Source: Papillibacter cinnamivorans DSM 12816 | GTDB taxonomy: Bacteria > Bacillota > Clostridia > Oscillospirales > Oscillospiraceae | Length of the DNA stretch: 64,000 bases | NCBI RefSeq assembly: GCF_900176335.1 | Contig: NZ_FWXW01000002.1 | Span: forward strand, 186,001-250,000 | Direction: 5' to 3' | In this document: piece by piece, positions 42,222 to 49,935 of the stretch | How positions within the stretch are numbered: position 1 is the first letter of the stretch | How the letters are laid out: each line of letters opens with the position of its first letter | Translations under genes and position numbers: made by a program | The notes under the pieces: generated by a model | The model's input: the letters and a program-made list of their open reading frames with translations, nothing else | What the model was told of the DNA's origin: nothing | The model's database searches: none

Positions 42222-42758
42222 GTGGCGGAGCTGTTGCAGGAAGGCGGCGTCTGGCTTTACGTATTCATTTTTGTGGGAAAAATTCTGGAAGTTTCGGTCT
42301 CCACAGTCAGGCTCGTCCTCATTAACCGGGGCGAGCGTGTCCGGGGGGCCGCCATTGCCTTTGTGGAAATTCTTCTCTGGCTCGCGGTCACGGGGACCGT
42401 GCTGGCGGGCTTTCAAAGCGACTGGATCCGCGTTTTGGTTTTTGCCGCCGCCTTTGCCATCGGAAATTATGTGGGTTCCTGGGTGGAAGACAGGCTGGCC
42501 TTCGGTCTCTGCTCCATTCAGGTGATCGTCCCCGACTGCGTGGAGAGCCTGGATATAGCAACCAGATTGCGGGAAAACAAATTTGCCGTCACCGTTCTTC
42601 AGGGTCAGGGAAAAGACGGGCCCCGGGAGCTCATGCTCCTTCATATCAAGCGCAAGCGCATCCCCCAGGCAGTACAGATTATCCGCTCGGAGCTGGATAC
42701 CGCCGTCATTACCGTCAACGACTCCAAGATCCTGCACGGAGGCTTTATCGGAAAATAA
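42222..42758 (+). CDS. UPF0316/DUF5698-DUF2179 membrane protein
   Basis: This is a 178-residue membrane protein with two to three N-terminal helices (WLYVFIFVGKILEVSVST, VEILLWLAVTGTVLAG, VLVFAAAFAIGNYVG) followed by a soluble DUF2179 domain (residues 90-175) rich in VTV strands. Function is unknown in the family. GTG at 42222 has GGAGG at 6 nt; an alternative GTG at 42183 would add 13 residues. Confidence 0.82.
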   Translation: MAELLQEGGVWLYVFIFVGKILEVSVSTVRLVLINRGERVRGAAIAFVEILLWLAVTGTVLAGFQSDWIRVLVFAAAFAIGNYVGSWVEDRLAFGLCSIQVIVPDCVESLDIATRLRENKFAVTVLQGQGKDGPRELMLLHIKRKRIPQAVQIIRSELDTAVITVNDSKILHGGFIGK

Positions 42759-42791
42759 CCTTATCCGCCGGTTGCAGGCATGGTTTTTCAT

Positions 42792-42819
42792 TTGACAAAC
42801 CTGTCCAAGCTGGTATACT
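42792..42819 (+). promoter_or_regulatory. Promoter of the zinc-ribbon gene
   Basis: TTGACA (42792-42797), 16-nt spacer, and TATACT (42814-42819) with an extended TGG before it. Confidence 0.75.
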
Positions 42820-42884
42820 GGTTTCGTGACGGCTCGGATCTGCCGCGTCGTCGGAGTAGTATCACATCGAAAGGGGAACTGGCC

Positions 42885-43118
42885 ATGCCGGATCTGATCC
42901 GATGCCCCGCGTGCAACGCCAAGGTGCCCGCAGACGCCCAGGTCTGCCGGAATTGCGGAAACATTATTGGAGAACTCGTCTGCCCCAAGTGCGGTTCCAA
43001 GGAAACGGAAAAACTCCAGGGCATGCGTCAGGCCGCTTACGCCGTGATCTTCGGCTCTCTGAACTCTTTCAGGGCATACCACTGTAGATCCTGCGGCAAG
43101 ATCTTCAGGCCGAAATAA
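42885..43118 (+). CDS. Small double zinc-ribbon protein
   Basis: This is a 77-residue protein with CPAC...CRNC and CPKC...CRSC pairs (about residues 7-24 and 33-72), two zinc ribbons back to back. Function unknown. The ATG at 42885 has AAAGGGG upstream; a longer in-frame ORF from 42780 overlaps the promoter and is unlikely. Confidence 0.72.
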   Translation: MPDLIRCPACNAKVPADAQVCRNCGNIIGELVCPKCGSKETEKLQGMRQAAYAVIFGSLNSFRAYHCRSCGKIFRPK

Positions 43119-43139
43119 GCCGTACCCGGCAAATGAAAC

Positions 43140-43174
43140 AAAAAGAAGACAGGCGGAGCGCCTGTCTTCTTTTT
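43140..43174. terminator. Bidirectional terminator
   Basis: A 16-bp perfect stem AAAAAGAAGACAGGCG with its complement and a GAG loop, ending in TTTTT. Confidence 0.92.
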
Positions 43175-43258
43175 ATTCCTTCTTCGTTTTATATCTGCGC
43201 TCTTTCGAATAAATTCCCTCCCGCCTGTCAAACTACGCTGTACAGGGGGGCGTTTTTA

Positions 43259-43969
43259 TTGGCGGAGGAGATCCTGCAGACCGCGCTGAAATCGGTATTC
43301 TCCATTGTCCTTTTGTTTATCCTTACCAGAATCATGGGCAAAAAACAGATTTCCCAGCTGACGTTCTTCGATTACGTCTCCGGAATTTCCATCGGTTCCA
43401 TTGCCGCCGCCTTCGCGGTGGACGATTCAGTGGGGTATTTAAAGGGAATAACGGGGCTTATCGTCTATGCTCTCTTTCCGGTCCTGCTGTCCGCCGTCAG
43501 CCTGAAAAGCTACCGTGGCAGAAAATTTCTGGACGGATCGCCCACTGTACTGATCCGAAACGGAAAAATCGTGGAAAGCGGGCTGAAAAGATCCAGGATG
43601 AACATCAACGACCTGCTGGAGGAATGCCGGCTTAAGAACGCCTTCAACCTTGCGGACGTGGAGTCCGCCGTCCTGGAAACCAACGGAAAGCTCAGCGTCC
43701 AGATGAAAGCTCCCTGCCGGCCCCTGACACCCCGGGACATGAGCATTCCCGTCGCGCCCCAGGGGCTTATGACCAAGCTGATTGTGGACGGAAAAGTCCT
43801 GAAAACCCAGCTCGTAAGCGTCGGCAAAGACGAGGCCTGGCTGGAAGAGCAGCTGCTGGGACAGGGAATTTCCCATCCCTCCGAAGTCCTGCTTGCCGTG
43901 CTGGCCTCTACGGGTGTTCTGCACGTCTTTCCGAAAAGCGATCCTTTCCCCTCCGCGCCCCCTCTTTGA
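43259..43969 (+). CDS. YetF-like DUF421 membrane protein
   Basis: This is a 236-residue membrane protein. Hydrophobic helices in the first 85 residues (SVFSIVLLFILTRIMGKKQISQLTFFDYVSGISIGS) precede the DUF421/YetF soluble domain with KSYRGRKFLDGSPTVLIRNG and MNINDLLEECRLKNAFNLADVESAVLE. Family members are linked to spores in some Firmicutes; the role here is unknown. TTG at 43259 has GGGGGG 8 nt upstream. Confidence 0.88.
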   Translation: MAEEILQTALKSVFSIVLLFILTRIMGKKQISQLTFFDYVSGISIGSIAAAFAVDDSVGYLKGITGLIVYALFPVLLSAVSLKSYRGRKFLDGSPTVLIRNGKIVESGLKRSRMNINDLLEECRLKNAFNLADVESAVLETNGKLSVQMKAPCRPLTPRDMSIPVAPQGLMTKLIVDGKVLKTQLVSVGKDEAWLEEQLLGQGISHPSEVLLAVLASTGVLHVFPKSDPFPSAPPL

Positions 43970-43981
43970 CGCCCGCAAATC

Positions 43982-44019
43982 AAAATCGTGCCTATCCTCC
44001 CCGGATAGGCACGATTTTT
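43982..44019. terminator. Bidirectional terminator
   Basis: AAAATCGTGCCTATCC pairs with GGATAGGCACGATTTT; it serves the YetF gene and the facing membrane gene. Confidence 0.92.
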
Positions 44020-44065
44020 CCTGCAGACGGATCCCCTGCCGGATGCGTCTGCGCCCGGCAGGCCT

Positions 44066-44968
44066 TCACGTCGCCTTGACGGCCCGGAAGCTCAGATAGG
44101 CCTGATGGTCCGTCTTTCTTTTGTCGTATATGCCCCCGTGGTACACGATGATGCATGCCCGGGTTTCATCTTCGCCGGAGGTATCCGCCGTCCAGTAGTA
44201 GATCACCTTGGAATGTACGTCCCATAGAGGAGACTCCTTGTCCGGCGTTTTTTCATAGACGGCCGTCTTGGCTGCGATGTCCCATACGCCGCCGGCGTTC
44301 TCCCCGTGAATCGTCATGGAACGGACCGCCTCCTCGGCGGTGGGCAGGCGCCAGATATTCTGCTCCGTTTCCATGACCGTAAGTCCGTCCTCGGACAGAT
44401 ATCTGCAGATCTCCCGCGCCTCCTCCCAGGACACTCCCCGGTCTGGCCAGCCCGGTCCCCTGGGTGCCCAGGCGAGGGTAACCCCGTTCCCCTCCACGAT
44501 CCTGGTGCCGAGGTCTCCGTCGTCCAGCCGCTGCGCCGCCCTGATCCCCTGGGGAACCGAGACTGCCAGAGTAATGATCAGCGGCACGAAGAGGATCAGG
44601 CGGTATGCCCACTTCAGGGGATACGGCTCCCCGTAGTAATAGAGGAGCCCCAGCGCCGCGAAGGGAATCACAATGAGAAGCCCCAGCACGCTGAAGCTGG
44701 CCCCGGAAAAAAACCAGACGCAGAATACGCCCGCGAGCAGGTGCAGGATGAGCCCCGCCTTTTTCCACCGCAGGATGACCAGCGCCAGTATGACAAAAAC
44801 GATGGCGAACAGCAGGTACTGAAAAAAGAACAGAAAGAGGTTTTCCAAAAGGGATTGGGAATACCATCCCTCGTGGAAATTCTCAACGGCGCCCCACCAT
44901 GCCCATATGCCGGAGAGCACCACTGTGACGGACACCCCGGCCCACCCCAATATCCTCTTTTTTTTCAT
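44066..44968 (-). CDS. Membrane protein with C-terminal DUF1566/Lcl-like domain
   Basis: This is a 300-residue protein with four to five N-terminal membrane helices (AGVSVTVVLSGIWAWWG, NLFLFFFQYLLFAIVFVILALVIL, AGLILHLLAGVFCVWFFSG, FSVLGLLIVIPFAALGLLY). A soluble C-terminal domain carries WEEAREICRYL, NIWRLPTAEEAVRSM, YYWTADTSGEDE and AYLSFRAVK. That second half resembles DUF1566/formylglycine-like lectin-fold domains. Function unknown. The ATG at 44968 follows a G-rich site. Confidence 0.7.
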   Translation of the reverse strand: MKKKRILGWAGVSVTVVLSGIWAWWGAVENFHEGWYSQSLLENLFLFFFQYLLFAIVFVILALVILRWKKAGLILHLLAGVFCVWFFSGASFSVLGLLIVIPFAALGLLYYYGEPYPLKWAYRLILFVPLIITLAVSVPQGIRAAQRLDDGDLGTRIVEGNGVTLAWAPRGPGWPDRGVSWEEAREICRYLSEDGLTVMETEQNIWRLPTAEEAVRSMTIHGENAGGVWDIAAKTAVYEKTPDKESPLWDVHSKVIYYWTADTSGEDETRACIIVYHGGIYDKRKTDHQAYLSFRAVKAT

Positions 44969-45033
44969 GCCGCCCCCCCTTCGCTGCGCTTCGGTCAAAC
45001 CCGCCGCACCAGAATAGATTCCATTTGAATTCT

Positions 45034-46404
45034 TCATTCGATGTGATACCGCTTTATTTTTTCATATAAAAGACTGCGGGGAATATGGAGCAGTTGGGAC
45101 GCCTTGGTTTTATTGCCGCCGGTCTTCAGCAGGGCGCTTCGGATCGCATCGCTCTCCGCCTTCCGCTTCTGATCCTGCAGAGAGTCGGAAGAGAGAGTAT
45201 CGCCGGACTGAAATGCTCTCGGCAGGAAAAATCTGAAATCCTCCGGCTCCAGCACGCCGGACGGGGAAAGCACTGCGGCTCTCTCCAGAACATGCTCCAA
45301 TTCCCGCACGTTTCCCGGCCATGAATACTTCTGGAAAATCTCCAGCATCCGGTCTGAAATCCCGGAAACCATGCAGCCGTGGTTTCGATTGATTTTATCG
45401 ATGAAGAATCGGCATAATGCGGGCAGGTCCTCCAGCCTTTCCCTGAGGGGAGGGAGAAAAAGCTCGATTACGTTGATGCGGTAATAGAGATCCTGCCGGA
45501 AATCCCCCCGTGCCGCCATTTCATCTAAATTTTGATTCGTATTGCATATGACCCGGAAATCCAGCTTCTTGGTTTTGAGTCCTCCGATGCGTTCCACCTC
45601 CCGCTCCTGCAGAACGCGCAGCAGCTTGCTCTGAAGATCCAGAGAAAGGTCTCCGATTTCATCCAGCAAAATCGTTCCGTGATTGGCCTGTTCGAACTTA
45701 CCTGCCTTGCCCCCCTTGGCTGCCCCCGAAAAAGCGCCCTCCGAATATCCGAAAAGCTCGGCTTCCAGGAGATCTTTGGGGATGGCTGCGCAGTTTACTT
45801 TTATATAGGGTCCCGACTTGCGTCCGCTGAGCTGGTGTAAGGCGTTGGCGAATATCTCCTTGCCCACTCCCGTTTCTCCCGTGATCAAAACGGTAAGATC
45901 CGTGTTGGCGACCATCCCGATTTCTTCCTTGAGCTGCTGGATGGAAGAAGAACCGCCGATAACGAAATCCAGCGTGAAGGGCGTTCGCGTAAGGCTTCCC
46001 AGCTGCTTCTGATAGATCTTGTTTTCCATCCGCAGATGCTTCAGCTCTTCGCTCAGCCTTTCCACCAGATCGAGATTCTGGAACGTTGCCGTCGAAAAGG
46101 CTCCCTGAACGGTTCCGTCCTCCCCCAGGATGGGAAACCGGTTGCAGATGGTGGCCTCTCCGTTGTGCATGATGAAAATCTCGCCCGGGATCGGCTTTCC
46201 GCTTTTGACCACTTCGGGCAGTTTTGTGTTGGGGATAACTGCGCGCACATCTTTCCCTATGATATTCTCCCGGTCCGACTCCAGGATGTTCGCATACGCC
46301 TGGCTGATATATCTCACAATATCGCCGGCGTCGATGACAATGCAAAGATAAAGCGCGTCCACCAGATGTTTCAGAAGCTCGTCCTGTTCGATCGGCGCTC
46401 CCAT
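45034..46404 (-). CDS. Sigma-54-dependent activator with PAS domain
   Basis: This is a 456-residue enhancer-binding protein. A PAS sensor (about 10-115) precedes the AAA+ domain with GETGVGKE (176-183), GAFSGA (223-228, a variant of GAFTGA) and LLDEIGDLS. A C-terminal Fis helix-turn-helix ends with NKTKASQLLHIPRSLLYEKIKRY. It is divergent from the PanE-like gene, which has a -24/-12 promoter, so it is the likely local activator. ATG has a GGGAGGGGG site. Confidence 0.94.
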   Translation of the reverse strand: MGAPIEQDELLKHLVDALYLCIVIDAGDIVRYISQAYANILESDRENIIGKDVRAVIPNTKLPEVVKSGKPIPGEIFIMHNGEATICNRFPILGEDGTVQGAFSTATFQNLDLVERLSEELKHLRMENKIYQKQLGSLTRTPFTLDFVIGGSSSIQQLKEEIGMVANTDLTVLITGETGVGKEIFANALHQLSGRKSGPYIKVNCAAIPKDLLEAELFGYSEGAFSGAAKGGKAGKFEQANHGTILLDEIGDLSLDLQSKLLRVLQEREVERIGGLKTKKLDFRVICNTNQNLDEMAARGDFRQDLYYRINVIELFLPPLRERLEDLPALCRFFIDKINRNHGCMVSGISDRMLEIFQKYSWPGNVRELEHVLERAAVLSPSGVLEPEDFRFFLPRAFQSGDTLSSDSLQDQKRKAESDAIRSALLKTGGNKTKASQLLHIPRSLLYEKIKRYHIE

Positions 46405-46476
46405 ACGCCCCCTCCCTTCGTCCCCTTTCGTTTATAGTATACCAAGCGGTCGTCGTTTTCAAGACGGCGGGGTATC

Positions 46477-46516
46477 GTCCGGATAATCGGACAGTTGTTT
46501 GTCCTGAAAAAAGGAC
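46477..46516. promoter_or_regulatory. Candidate activator binding sites
   Basis: Two copies of GTCC-N8-GGAC lie at 46477-46492 and 46501-46516, 24 nt apart, 53-77 nt upstream of the -24 box. Their spacing and position fit enhancer-binding sites of the divergent sigma-54 activator. Confidence 0.5.
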
Positions 46517-46567
46517 GGATTCATGGAAATGCCCAAATAAAATACGGAAAATACGCCGCTTCATGAT

Positions 46568-46582
46568 TGGCATCTGTTTTGC
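46568..46582 (+). promoter_or_regulatory. Sigma-54 (-24/-12) promoter
   Basis: TGGCAT-N5-TTGC with GG and GC exactly 10 nt apart; it lies 46 nt before the ATG of the reductase gene. Confidence 0.8.
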
Positions 46583-46628
46583 TTGATTCAGTAACGGACA
46601 AATTAAAAACTGAAAGGAGATTCCCGGA

Positions 46629-47654
46629 ATGAAAAGAATTGCCATCATGGGCATCGGTTCCCTTGGGACGATCATGGGGGCCATTATCTCCAAAAACGGC
46701 GGAAAAATCACGCTGATTGACGCCAATCAGGCGCATGTGGACGCTCTCAATCAAAACGGCGCCACGGTCATCGGAAAGATGGATCTGAAAAACGTCCCCG
46801 TTACCGCCATAACTCCCGATCAAATGGAGGGGATATACGACATCGTCATTCTCCTGGTCAAGCAGACCTATAACGACGTCGCGCTGCCTCAGCTTCTTCC
46901 TCATCTCGGGCCCGACAGCGTGGTCTGCACCCTTCAGAACGGTATTCCCGAAGAAAGCGTCAGCGAGGTCCTGGGCGCCGGGCGCGTCATCGGCGGTACC
47001 GTGGGTTGGGGCGCGACCTGGATCGGACCGGGAGTCTCGGAACTCACCAGCGACCCGTCCTGCATCCGCGTGGATATCGGCGAGCAGGACGGAAAAATCA
47101 CCCCCCGGCTGAAAGAAGTGCAGCAGCTTTTAAAGATGGCGGGAGAATGCGTGATCGTGGACAACCTGCCCGGTATCCGCTGGTCCAAGCTGATCCAGAA
47201 TGCCACCCTCAGCGGCATGTCCGCCGCCCTGGGCTGCACCTATGCAAAAATCCTGGATAACGAAAAGGCGACCGCCGCGGCCGCGTGGGTCGGAAACGAA
47301 ATGTGCAAGATCGTCCGCAAGCGCAATATCATCCTGGAAGACCTGGTTCCCGGCTGGAGCTATTACTCCCTTGAATTTACCGACAAAGCGGGCCTTGAAA
47401 AATCCATGCAGTGGCTCCGGGATTACTTCAAGCCTCACCGTCCTCTGAAGGCCAGCATGCTCCAGGACATGGAAAAAGGGCGCCGCTGCGAGATCGACCA
47501 GATCGTGGGCACCGCCTGCAAATGGGGAAAGACCCTGGGGATAGCCACGCCCACCTGTCAGACCATCGTCGATATCGTTAAGGATTTTGAAGCCGGAAAT
47601 ATCCCCATGCCGACGATGGAGTGCCTGGACCGCTTTCAGCTGCCGCAGCCGTAA
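46629..47654 (+). CDS. Ketopantoate-reductase-like (ApbA/PanE) dehydrogenase
   Basis: This is a 341-residue NADPH-dependent dehydrogenase of the 2-dehydropantoate reductase family. The N-terminal Rossmann motif is GIGSLGTIMGA (residues 8-18), LVKQTYND marks the substrate loop, and the C-terminal domain has GIRWSKLIQNATLSGMSAALG with the catalytic Lys. Sigma-54 control and absence of other pan genes suggest a catabolic or stress role on another 2-oxo or hydroxy acid rather than pantothenate synthesis. Confidence 0.88.
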   Translation: MKRIAIMGIGSLGTIMGAIISKNGGKITLIDANQAHVDALNQNGATVIGKMDLKNVPVTAITPDQMEGIYDIVILLVKQTYNDVALPQLLPHLGPDSVVCTLQNGIPEESVSEVLGAGRVIGGTVGWGATWIGPGVSELTSDPSCIRVDIGEQDGKITPRLKEVQQLLKMAGECVIVDNLPGIRWSKLIQNATLSGMSAALGCTYAKILDNEKATAAAAWVGNEMCKIVRKRNIILEDLVPGWSYYSLEFTDKAGLEKSMQWLRDYFKPHRPLKASMLQDMEKGRRCEIDQIVGTACKWGKTLGIATPTCQTIVDIVKDFEAGNIPMPTMECLDRFQLPQP

Positions 47655-47694
47655 GGGCGGATATCACTCTCCCTAGAACAAGCATATAAAAAAT

Positions 47695-47730
47695 AAAAAC
47701 CCTGCAACCACTTTGGTTGCAGGGTTTTTT
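47695..47730. terminator. Bidirectional terminator
   Basis: A 16-bp perfect stem (AAAAACCCTGCAACCA and complement), loop CTT, with T-runs on both sides. It serves the reductase gene and the tRNA. Confidence 0.93.
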
Positions 47731-47731
47731 C

Positions 47732-47807
47732 TGGAGCTGGCAAAGTGACTTGAACACTCGACCTGCTGATTACGAATCAGCTGCTCTACCGACTGAGCTA
47801 TGCCAGC
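47732..47807 (-). tRNA. tRNA-Thr (anticodon CGT)
   Basis: A full cloverleaf on the minus strand. The acceptor GCTGGCA pairs with TGCCAGC, then T and an encoded CCA end. D-arm AGCTCAGTCGGTAGAGC, anticodon arm GCTGA-TTCGTAA-TCAGC with CGT anticodon, and T-arm with GTTCAAGTC. It reads ACG codons. Confidence 0.95.
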
Positions 47808-48212
47808 ACATGATCAAATTTTCCGGTACCCGCTCCCGCTGCCCTCCTGCGCCGGAAAGCTCCCGCGCGGAAAAACCATGTAATATCCGGGACCTGCCGA
47901 AGAAAAATGATACCATACTTTTCGCGGTTCGTCAACCTGCACTTTGGCTTTTCCGGGCCTTCAAATGTTTGTTCGAATACAGTCGGTATACCGCTCCGTC
48001 ACCTATCCAGACATGCGGAAATTTTGGTGCCCGATTTATTCCGCTTTACCGCTTTTTCGCCTGTCGTCCCGGCCCGTGCCAACTTTTGTGTTTCATGAAC
48101 AGCCGATTTTGGAAAAAAAGTACGTTGTATGTCCTCTGGGGAAGAACCGAAAGAATGGAAAAGAACGTATAAAGTTTACGTAAAGGTTTCTTCACTCAGA
48201 TTTTACAAATAG

Positions 48213-48242
48213 TTATTCACATTATCCACATAGTTTTCCACA
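48213..48242 (+). promoter_or_regulatory. Cluster of three DnaA boxes
   Basis: TTATTCACA (48213-48221), TTATCCACA (48222-48230, perfect consensus) and TTTTCCACA (48234-48242) lie head to tail in an AT-rich spacer of 650 nt (47808-48462). No dnaA, dnaN or rpmH is nearby, so this is more likely a DnaA-titrating or regulatory cluster than oriC. No gene is supported in the rest of the spacer. Confidence 0.65.
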
Positions 48243-48462
48243 CGGACATATCCCTTGCGTCCCTAGGGGTCTAATCAAATTAACCAGATTTATACATCCT
48301 CTGCAAACCCTTTTTGCCCTTTGGGGCTCTTTCCGATTAGGTTACCATAACAAATTATATCCCTGTATTTTACATTTTTTCCTTTTAACCAACTGCATCC
48401 GTCAAATCGACCGAATTCTCCATGGCAGTCGAAAAAATCTGCTGCTTCGACAAAATCCTCTT

Positions 48463-49473
48463 TCAGCCCCGGCTGATATCCAGTGTGGCGTAAGCGTTGA
48501 GGTCCATTCCGGCGCGTTTTCCGGCGATATATTCGTAATAGCCCTGGCATCCGATCATGGCCGCGTTGTCTCCGCAGAGAGCCGTCGGGGGGAGGAATAG
48601 CTGGAAACCGTTTTCCGCCGCCGCCCTTGTAAGGTCCTCCCGGATCCGGGAATTGGCGGCCACTCCGCCCCCCGCCACGACGGTCCTGCGTCCGAGCATT
48701 CTCGCCGCCTCCACGGCGCGGGGCACTAGAACCTCGCTCACCGCTTTGGTAAAGGAGGCGGCGAAAGAGGCCTCGTCCAGAGTCTCCCCCTTTTGTCTTG
48801 CGTTGTGAATGAGATTGATGGCGGCGGTCTTCAGCCCCGAAAAGGACATGTCCAGCTCCGCGTCTTCCACTTTGGCTCTGGGAAGCGCGTATCTGGAGTC
48901 GTCCCCGCCCCGGGCCAGCCGGTCCATGGCGGCGCCGCCGGGATAACCCAGCCCCAGGACTCTGGCCACCTTGTCGAAGCACTCCCCCGCCGCGTCGTCC
49001 CTGGAAGCCCCCACGATATGCATATCCGTATAGTCCCTCACGTCCACGAGGAGCGTGTTGCCCCCCGAGATGGCAAGGCTAAGAAAAGGCGGCTCCAGCT
49101 CCGGAAAGGCGATGTACCCCGCCGCGATGTGTCCCCGGACGTGGTGCACGGGAATCAGCGGCACCCCGAGCCCGTAGGACGCCGCCTTGGCGAAGTTTAC
49201 CCCCACCAATAGCGCGCCGATGAGCCCCGGGGCGTAGGTCACCGCCACGGCGTCGATCTCCTCCCGCCGGAGCCCCGCTTCCGCCAGCGCCTGCTCGGCA
49301 AGGCCGCCCACGGCCTCCACATGCCTGCGGGAAGCGATTTCCGGCACCACGCCGCCGTAAACGGCGTGCATGTCCGCCTGGGACAAAACCACGTCAGACA
49401 GCACCTCCCGCCCGTTCCGGCAGATGGCCGCCGCCGTTTCGTCGCAGGAGCTCTCGATTGCCAGGATGTTCAT
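48463..49473 (-). CDS. tsaD: tRNA N6-threonylcarbamoyladenosine transferase subunit TsaD
   Basis: This is a 336-residue cytoplasmic ASKHA-fold protein that adds the threonylcarbamoyl group to A37 of ANN-reading tRNAs. The start ILAIESSCDETA, VGVNFAKAASYG, HHVRGH (the metal-binding His pair), LAISGGNT and GGVAANSRIR are conserved. The ATG at 49473 overlaps the rimI stop by 4 nt. Confidence 0.95.
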   Translation of the reverse strand: MNILAIESSCDETAAAICRNGREVLSDVVLSQADMHAVYGGVVPEIASRRHVEAVGGLAEQALAEAGLRREEIDAVAVTYAPGLIGALLVGVNFAKAASYGLGVPLIPVHHVRGHIAAGYIAFPELEPPFLSLAISGGNTLLVDVRDYTDMHIVGASRDDAAGECFDKVARVLGLGYPGGAAMDRLARGGDDSRYALPRAKVEDAELDMSFSGLKTAAINLIHNARQKGETLDEASFAASFTKAVSEVLVPRAVEAARMLGRRTVVAGGGVAANSRIREDLTRAAAENGFQLFLPPTALCGDNAAMIGCQGYYEYIAGKRAGMDLNAYATLDISRG

Positions 49474-49934
49474 GCGTGTCTCTCCTTCAGCCAAAGGGTC
49501 ATGAGGACGGCGTCCTCCTTCGGTTCCTCATAATACCCGCTCCTGCGCCCCGCTTCCTCGAATCCGCAGGATGTGTAAAGTGTTATCGCTTCACGGTTTC
49601 CCGCCCGGGCCTCCAGCGTGAGAAAGGCTAGGCCGGTGTCCCGTCCATAACCGACCAGCGTTTGCACCAGCGCGTTTCCGATGCCTTGCCGGCGTGCGTC
49701 GGGGTGTACCGCCACGTTTGTGATATACCCCTCGTCCACAACGGCGTGCATCCCCGCGTAGCCCAGCACGCGCACATGATTCAGCGCCACCGCGTAAACA
49801 GCGTGGGGGTTTGTAAGCTCTCCCGCCAGCATCTCCTCGGTCCAGGGCGTGGAAAAGCACAGCCGCTCGATTTCCGCCATCCCCCGGATGTGCTCCGGCG
49901 AAAGGGATACGATGGAATAGTCCCGTCCTCCCAT
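49470..49934 (-). CDS. rimI: Ribosomal-protein-alanine N-acetyltransferase RimI
   Basis: This is a 154-residue GNAT acetyltransferase. Acetyl-CoA motif VHPDARRQGIGNALV (about 75-89) and SCGFEEAGRRSGYY are typical. It sits in tsaD-rimI-polA and its start lies next to the polA stop, so translation is coupled. The substrate is probably a ribosomal protein N-terminus, as in the family. Confidence 0.92.
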   Translation of the reverse strand: MGGRDYSIVSLSPEHIRGMAEIERLCFSTPWTEEMLAGELTNPHAVYAVALNHVRVLGYAGMHAVVDEGYITNVAVHPDARRQGIGNALVQTLVGYGRDTGLAFLTLEARAGNREAITLYTSCGFEEAGRRSGYYEEPKEDAVLMTLWLKERHA

Positions 49935-49935
49935 T

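Noticed and set aside
48180-48260. Replication origin
   Set aside because: Three DnaA boxes are real, but dnaA, dnaN and rpmH are absent and no unwinding-element pattern is clear.
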